DNA of 64,000 nucleotides from Nitratireductor mangrovi (GTDB taxonomy: Bacteria > Pseudomonadota > Alphaproteobacteria > Rhizobiales > Rhizobiaceae). The position numbers were made by a program, and so were the translations under genes. The stretch spans positions 2,604,001-2,668,000 of the forward strand of contig NZ_CP042301.2 in the NCBI RefSeq assembly GCF_007922615.2, given 5' to 3'. Below, piece after piece: positions 61,268-64,000 of this stretch; position 1 is the first letter of the stretch, and each line of letters opens with the position of its first letter. The notes under the pieces are model-generated. The model was not told the origin of the DNA, searched no databases, and saw only the letters and a list, made by a program, of their open reading frames with translations.

Positions 61268-62181
61268 GAGGCGATCTCAAGTTGGGGGACAAGATCGGAG
61301 GAAAGCAGGGAGGCGTGGCTGGCGATTCCCGCTTGCGCACCATCGGCCAGGGCGAAGTTGATATTGGGTGCCGGCCTTGCGAGGTCGCCTGCGGCGAAGA
61401 CGCCCGGGATCGTGGTCTGGGCCATCGGCCCTACCCGAACAAAATTGCCCATTGGCCCTTCGGCCGTGGCACAGCCCAACTGTTCGGCAGGGCTGCCGGC
61501 GAGCGACGTTCGCGGTCCGACAAACATCGCGGCATATTGTTGGGAAGATCCATCGGACAGCACGACACTGATACCGTGGTCGTCGGGCTGCGCGGCCTTC
61601 AGGCCGCGAGCGTCAACCCGCACCCCTGCCCGTTCGAGCGCGTCAAAATCGAAGCCGTCCATGCCGCCGGTGAAAAACGTGATGCTTGTGCTCCAGTCCG
61701 CACGCAGCATCAGTGCCTGATGAGCACTCAACGGGTGAACGGCGAGGACGGCGAGCGGCTCTCCCCTGACCTCGTATCCGTGGCAGTAGGGACAGTGGAG
61801 CACCCGCGTGCCCCAGCCATCGCCGAGGCCGGGGACGTCCGGAAGGATGTCGTGGACGCCATGTGCCAGGATGATGCGCCTGGCCGCGATCGCCGCGCCG
61901 TCCGCCAGGCAGACAACAAAGGAGTCGCGGCTGCCCTCGACGCGGATCACCTCTCCATTCCGGCTTTGCAGGGTGGGATAGCGCCCGAGATCGTCGCGGA
62001 AGCGCGCCAGGATTTCTCCAGGTGCGACACCATCCCAGCCAGCCACCCCGTGGGCCCCGGCAGACGTCCTGTTGCGCGGTGAACCGGCATCCACGACGAG
62101 AACCGACCGGCTCGCGCGCCCGAGTTGGAGCGCGGCAGTCAACCCGGCGAAGCTTCCGCCGATGACAATGACGTCGAACAT
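61264..62181 (-). CDS. Thioredoxin-reductase-like NAD(P)/FAD oxidoreductase
   Basis: This 305-aa flavoprotein begins [23 protein letters not shown] (FAD Rossmann motif). It has [20 protein letters not shown] with a CxxC redox pair, and ends [26 protein letters not shown], the second FAD motif. It is short and close to thioredoxin reductase but without a thioredoxin partner gene nearby. In a zinc-starvation operon it may keep metal-binding thiols reduced; that is inference. The start ATG at 62181 is 11 nt after the AztD-ZinT stop. Confidence 0.9.
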   Translation of the reverse strand: MFDVIVIGGSFAGLTAALQLGRASRSVLVVDAGSPRNRTSAGAHGVAGWDGVAPGEILARFRDDLGRYPTLQSRNGEVIRVEGSRDSFVVCLADGAAIAARRIILAHGVHDILPDVPGLGDGWGTRVLHCPYCHGYEVRGEPLAVLAVHPLSAHQALMLRADWSTSITFFTGGMDGFDFDALERAGVRVDARGLKAAQPDDHGISVVLSDGSSQQYAAMFVGPRTSLAGSPAEQLGCATAEGPMGNFVRVGPMAQTTIPGVFAAGDLARPAPNINFALADGAQAGIASHASLLSSDLVPQLEIAS

Positions 62182-62192
62182 AGCGTTGTCCT

Positions 62193-63959
62193 TCAGTGCG
62201 CCAGCATCTCGGCGACGATGTCCCCGGCACTCAGCGATGCCGGATAGTAGGTTGGCCAGTTGCTCAGTTCCTTCAGCAGTTCGGCGCGGTCGTCGCCCCA
62301 ATAGAGGTGATAGTGGTCGGCCTTCTCCGGCGCGATCTTGTGGTCGCTGAACTGGATGAACTGCGGCGCATCGCTGTCGCCCCCGGTCTTCCTGAAGATG
62401 AACCGGACGCCGCGATTGCCCTTCTCGTAGGTCAGGATCTCATAGCCATCATATGCGTAGCGGCCCGCCGAAGCCTTGCCCGCCCGGTAGAAGGTGACCG
62501 TGCCGTCTTCGATCGTGATGCGCTCGACATCGGTCCGGTACCCGGCCTCGTAGTAGGCTTTGTAGTGTTCGGCGCTCGTTTCGCCGTTCTCCGCCTTGTG
62601 CATCCAGACAGGGTCCAGCGTGCCGTCCTGAAGATAGGGGTAGACCGACTGCCAGTCGCCGGCATAGTCCGACAACGGGCGGTCGCTGATCTGGCTGTCC
62701 TCGAAATAGCCCTTGTAGATTTGGCCGTCGCCGTGGTGATGAGCGTGGGTTTCCTTGCCCTCATGCGTCTGGCCGGAACCACCGACGGCCACGATGGTGA
62801 AGGGACGGCCCTCGACGGCGATCTCGACGGCCTTCGTGAAGGAGGCGGCATCGACCAGATGGAGCTTCGATTGCAGCGGGTCCGTGACAACGATGTTGTC
62901 GCCTGCAACAGCCACGCGCGGGCGCGAATCGGACCAAGGCCCATCCATCGAGTAGGGGTCGGTCAGCTTGAGCGAGGCGAGCATTTCACCACGGACCACG
63001 TCGAGCTGGTGCAACTGTCCATCCTCGGTGAAGACATAGGCGAACCTCGCCCGGACCGGATCGACGGCGAAGTGGACGCGGCGCGTGGCCAGTTCGACCA
63101 GACGGAAGGCATCGGCTTCGGCGGTCGGGTCGATCAGCACGACCTTGTCCGGTCCATAGTTGCCGAGGAAGTACTGCAGGCCACGACCACCCAGAAGCGT
63201 CGTCGCCTTTCCATCCGGAAGGCCATCTGCATAGGGCAGGTGCCGTATCTCAGGCGCAACCTTGCCATAAGTGACGACGAGAAGTCCTGTCGAGCAGGCG
63301 AAGGCAAGGATGTTGCCCGACGCCGCTTCACCGTGCAGGTCGGGACACTCGGCGACCGTACCTAACTCCGCGCCCACGCGATCCAGCACGCCGATACCAA
63401 CAGGCAGGTTGGAGGGCTCTTGTAAGTCAGGAACGGACACCAGATCGTGACCGCCAAAGGCGACCGCGACCCCGTGATGTGGAGCGCCGGAACTCACCTC
63501 GCGGCTTGTCGCCTTGCCATTCAGTGCGTCCCGTTCGCCGAAAATGCGGGCGGCACCTTCCTTGTCGAAGAAGACGGCGAACTGGCCGTGGTGTTCGACG
63601 AAGTGGACCGGATATCCGCCGGCAATCTCAGCACCGGTTAGTCGCGGCGCTTCGACGTCCAGATCACGATGATCGCCATGGTCGTCGAATGCAATGCCGG
63701 TCGATATCGTTGAAACAACGTTGCCATCCCGTTGTACGGCGAAGACGGCGGCACCGCTACTGCTGCGGTAGAGTGCCGCTGGCGCCTTCACCTGGAAAGT
63801 GTCGATCACTTCGCGTTTGACGGCGTCCACCGCCGTTACCTTCGGCTCGGAATGATCCGACACGAACAGGCGCCATGCCGTCATTTCGTCGGCTTGCGCG
63901 GTCGCCACGCTCACACCTGCGAATAACCCGGAGGCGATCATGCCAAAGATTTTTTTCAT
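62193..63959 (-). CDS. Periplasmic AztD-ZinT fusion zinc metallochaperone
   Basis: The protein is about 588 aa. The signal peptide (MKKIFGMIASGLFAGVSVATAQA) is followed by an AztD-like beta-propeller (about residues 24-395). That part contains FDDHGDHRDLDVEAP, the AztD zinc-site motif, and repeated blades such as GNYGPDKVVLIDPTAEA. A His-rich linker (HEGKETHAHHHGDGQ, about 405-420) leads to a ZinT domain (IYKGYFEDSQISDRPLSDY, VYPYLQDGTLDPVWM, KADHYHLYWGD) reaching the C-terminus. AztD delivers zinc to the AztC solute-binding protein, and ZinT binds zinc under starvation. A Zur-type box lies directly upstream. The start 63959 is preferred to an ATG at 63974 because the signal peptide begins there. 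Confidence 0.93.
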   Translation of the reverse strand: MKKIFGMIASGLFAGVSVATAQADEMTAWRLFVSDHSEPKVTAVDAVKREVIDTFQVKAPAALYRSSSGAAVFAVQRDGNVVSTISTGIAFDDHGDHRDLDVEAPRLTGAEIAGGYPVHFVEHHGQFAVFFDKEGAARIFGERDALNGKATSREVSSGAPHHGVAVAFGGHDLVSVPDLQEPSNLPVGIGVLDRVGAELGTVAECPDLHGEAASGNILAFACSTGLLVVTYGKVAPEIRHLPYADGLPDGKATTLLGGRGLQYFLGNYGPDKVVLIDPTAEADAFRLVELATRRVHFAVDPVRARFAYVFTEDGQLHQLDVVRGEMLASLKLTDPYSMDGPWSDSRPRVAVAGDNIVVTDPLQSKLHLVDAASFTKAVEIAVEGRPFTIVAVGGSGQTHEGKETHAHHHGDGQIYKGYFEDSQISDRPLSDYAGDWQSVYPYLQDGTLDPVWMHKAENGETSAEHYKAYYEAGYRTDVERITIEDGTVTFYRAGKASAGRYAYDGYEILTYEKGNRGVRFIFRKTGGDSDAPQFIQFSDHKIAPEKADHYHLYWGDDRAELLKELSNWPTYYPASLSAGDIVAEMLAH

Positions 63960-63974
63960 CTCTTCTCGTCTCAT

Positions 63975-63986
63975 ATGTTATAACAT
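63975..63986. promoter_or_regulatory. Zur-type operator upstream of the AztD-ZinT operon
   Basis: ATGTTATAACAT is a perfect 12-bp palindrome and the core of the Zur site known in Rhizobiales. It begins 16 nt upstream of the AztD-ZinT start, where bound zinc-loaded Zur would block transcription. It probably also serves genes to the right of the window, such as aztABC. Confidence 0.75.
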
Positions 63987-64000
63987 TACTGCTTCAGGCC

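Noticed and set aside
1-64000. CRISPR array, insertion sequence, prophage or integrase
   Set aside because: No regularly spaced repeats, transposase, terminal repeats, integrase or phage structural genes were seen; the only mobile-element hint is the tRNA-Phe site.

Overview
The window is high-GC chromosomal DNA of an alphaproteobacterium of the order Rhizobiales, most like Mesorhizobium or a close relative. The reasons are the zwf-pgl-edd order, an oxygen-dependent (CobG/CobN-type) cobalamin cluster, a rhizobial class III cyclase fused to TPRs, a CtrA-type box, a Zur-type box, and a tRNA-Phe of the kind used as attachment site by Mesorhizobium symbiosis islands. Genus is inferred from family-level recognition only; no search was run.

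Layout. 1-3050: the end of an SLC13-type permease, an SDR oxidoreductase and an aldehyde dehydrogenase (minus strand). 3235-7250: the Entner-Doudoroff entry operon zwf-pgl-edd. 7261-10646: a stand-alone YcaO protein, a divergent 97-aa protein ending Gly-Cys-Gly-Leu, a cyclase/TPR protein and a small lipoprotein. 10682-12604: a GlxA-type AraC regulator and folD. 12712-22432: a surface-polysaccharide locus (GumC/Wzz-like co-polymerase, Wzx-like flippase, four glycosyltransferases, Wzy/ExoQ-like polymerase) with TTAA-type CtrA-like sites. 22507-26971: proC, a RES/Xre toxin-antitoxin pair, a COG4091 dehydrogenase and an Ldh-family oxidoreductase.

26984-50430 is an almost complete aerobic cobalamin cluster. 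Two divergent cobalamin riboswitches, each behind a visible promoter, flank a LysE-family gene. The leftward arm is cbtB-cbtA-cobP-cobO-cobQ. The rightward arm is DUF1636-cobW-cobN-cobG-cobH-cobI-cobJ-(cobK reversed)-cobL-cobE-cobM-cobA-cobB-cobV-cobU-cobF, with nearly every junction a 4-nt stop/start overlap. cbiB, cobC and a dual-specificity-type phosphatase sit at its left edge. CobS/CobT chelatase subunits, cobalt reductase and BluB are not in the window.

50484-59068 is a seven-gene minus-strand operon: GNAT-like protein, AsnB-type amidotransferase, acyl carrier protein, AMP-forming acyl ligase, a divergent stand-alone NadE-like enzyme, enoyl-CoA hydratase and an AtuA-family protein. It looks like a carrier-protein-dependent acylation/amidation pathway of unknown product and is my best candidate for an undescribed system.

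59511-59586 is tRNA-Phe(GAA), followed by about 470 bp of non-coding, hairpin-rich DNA. 60059-63959 is a zinc operon (AztD-ZinT fusion, FAD oxidoreductase, ZigA-like GTPase) with a palindromic Zur-type operator at the right edge of the window.
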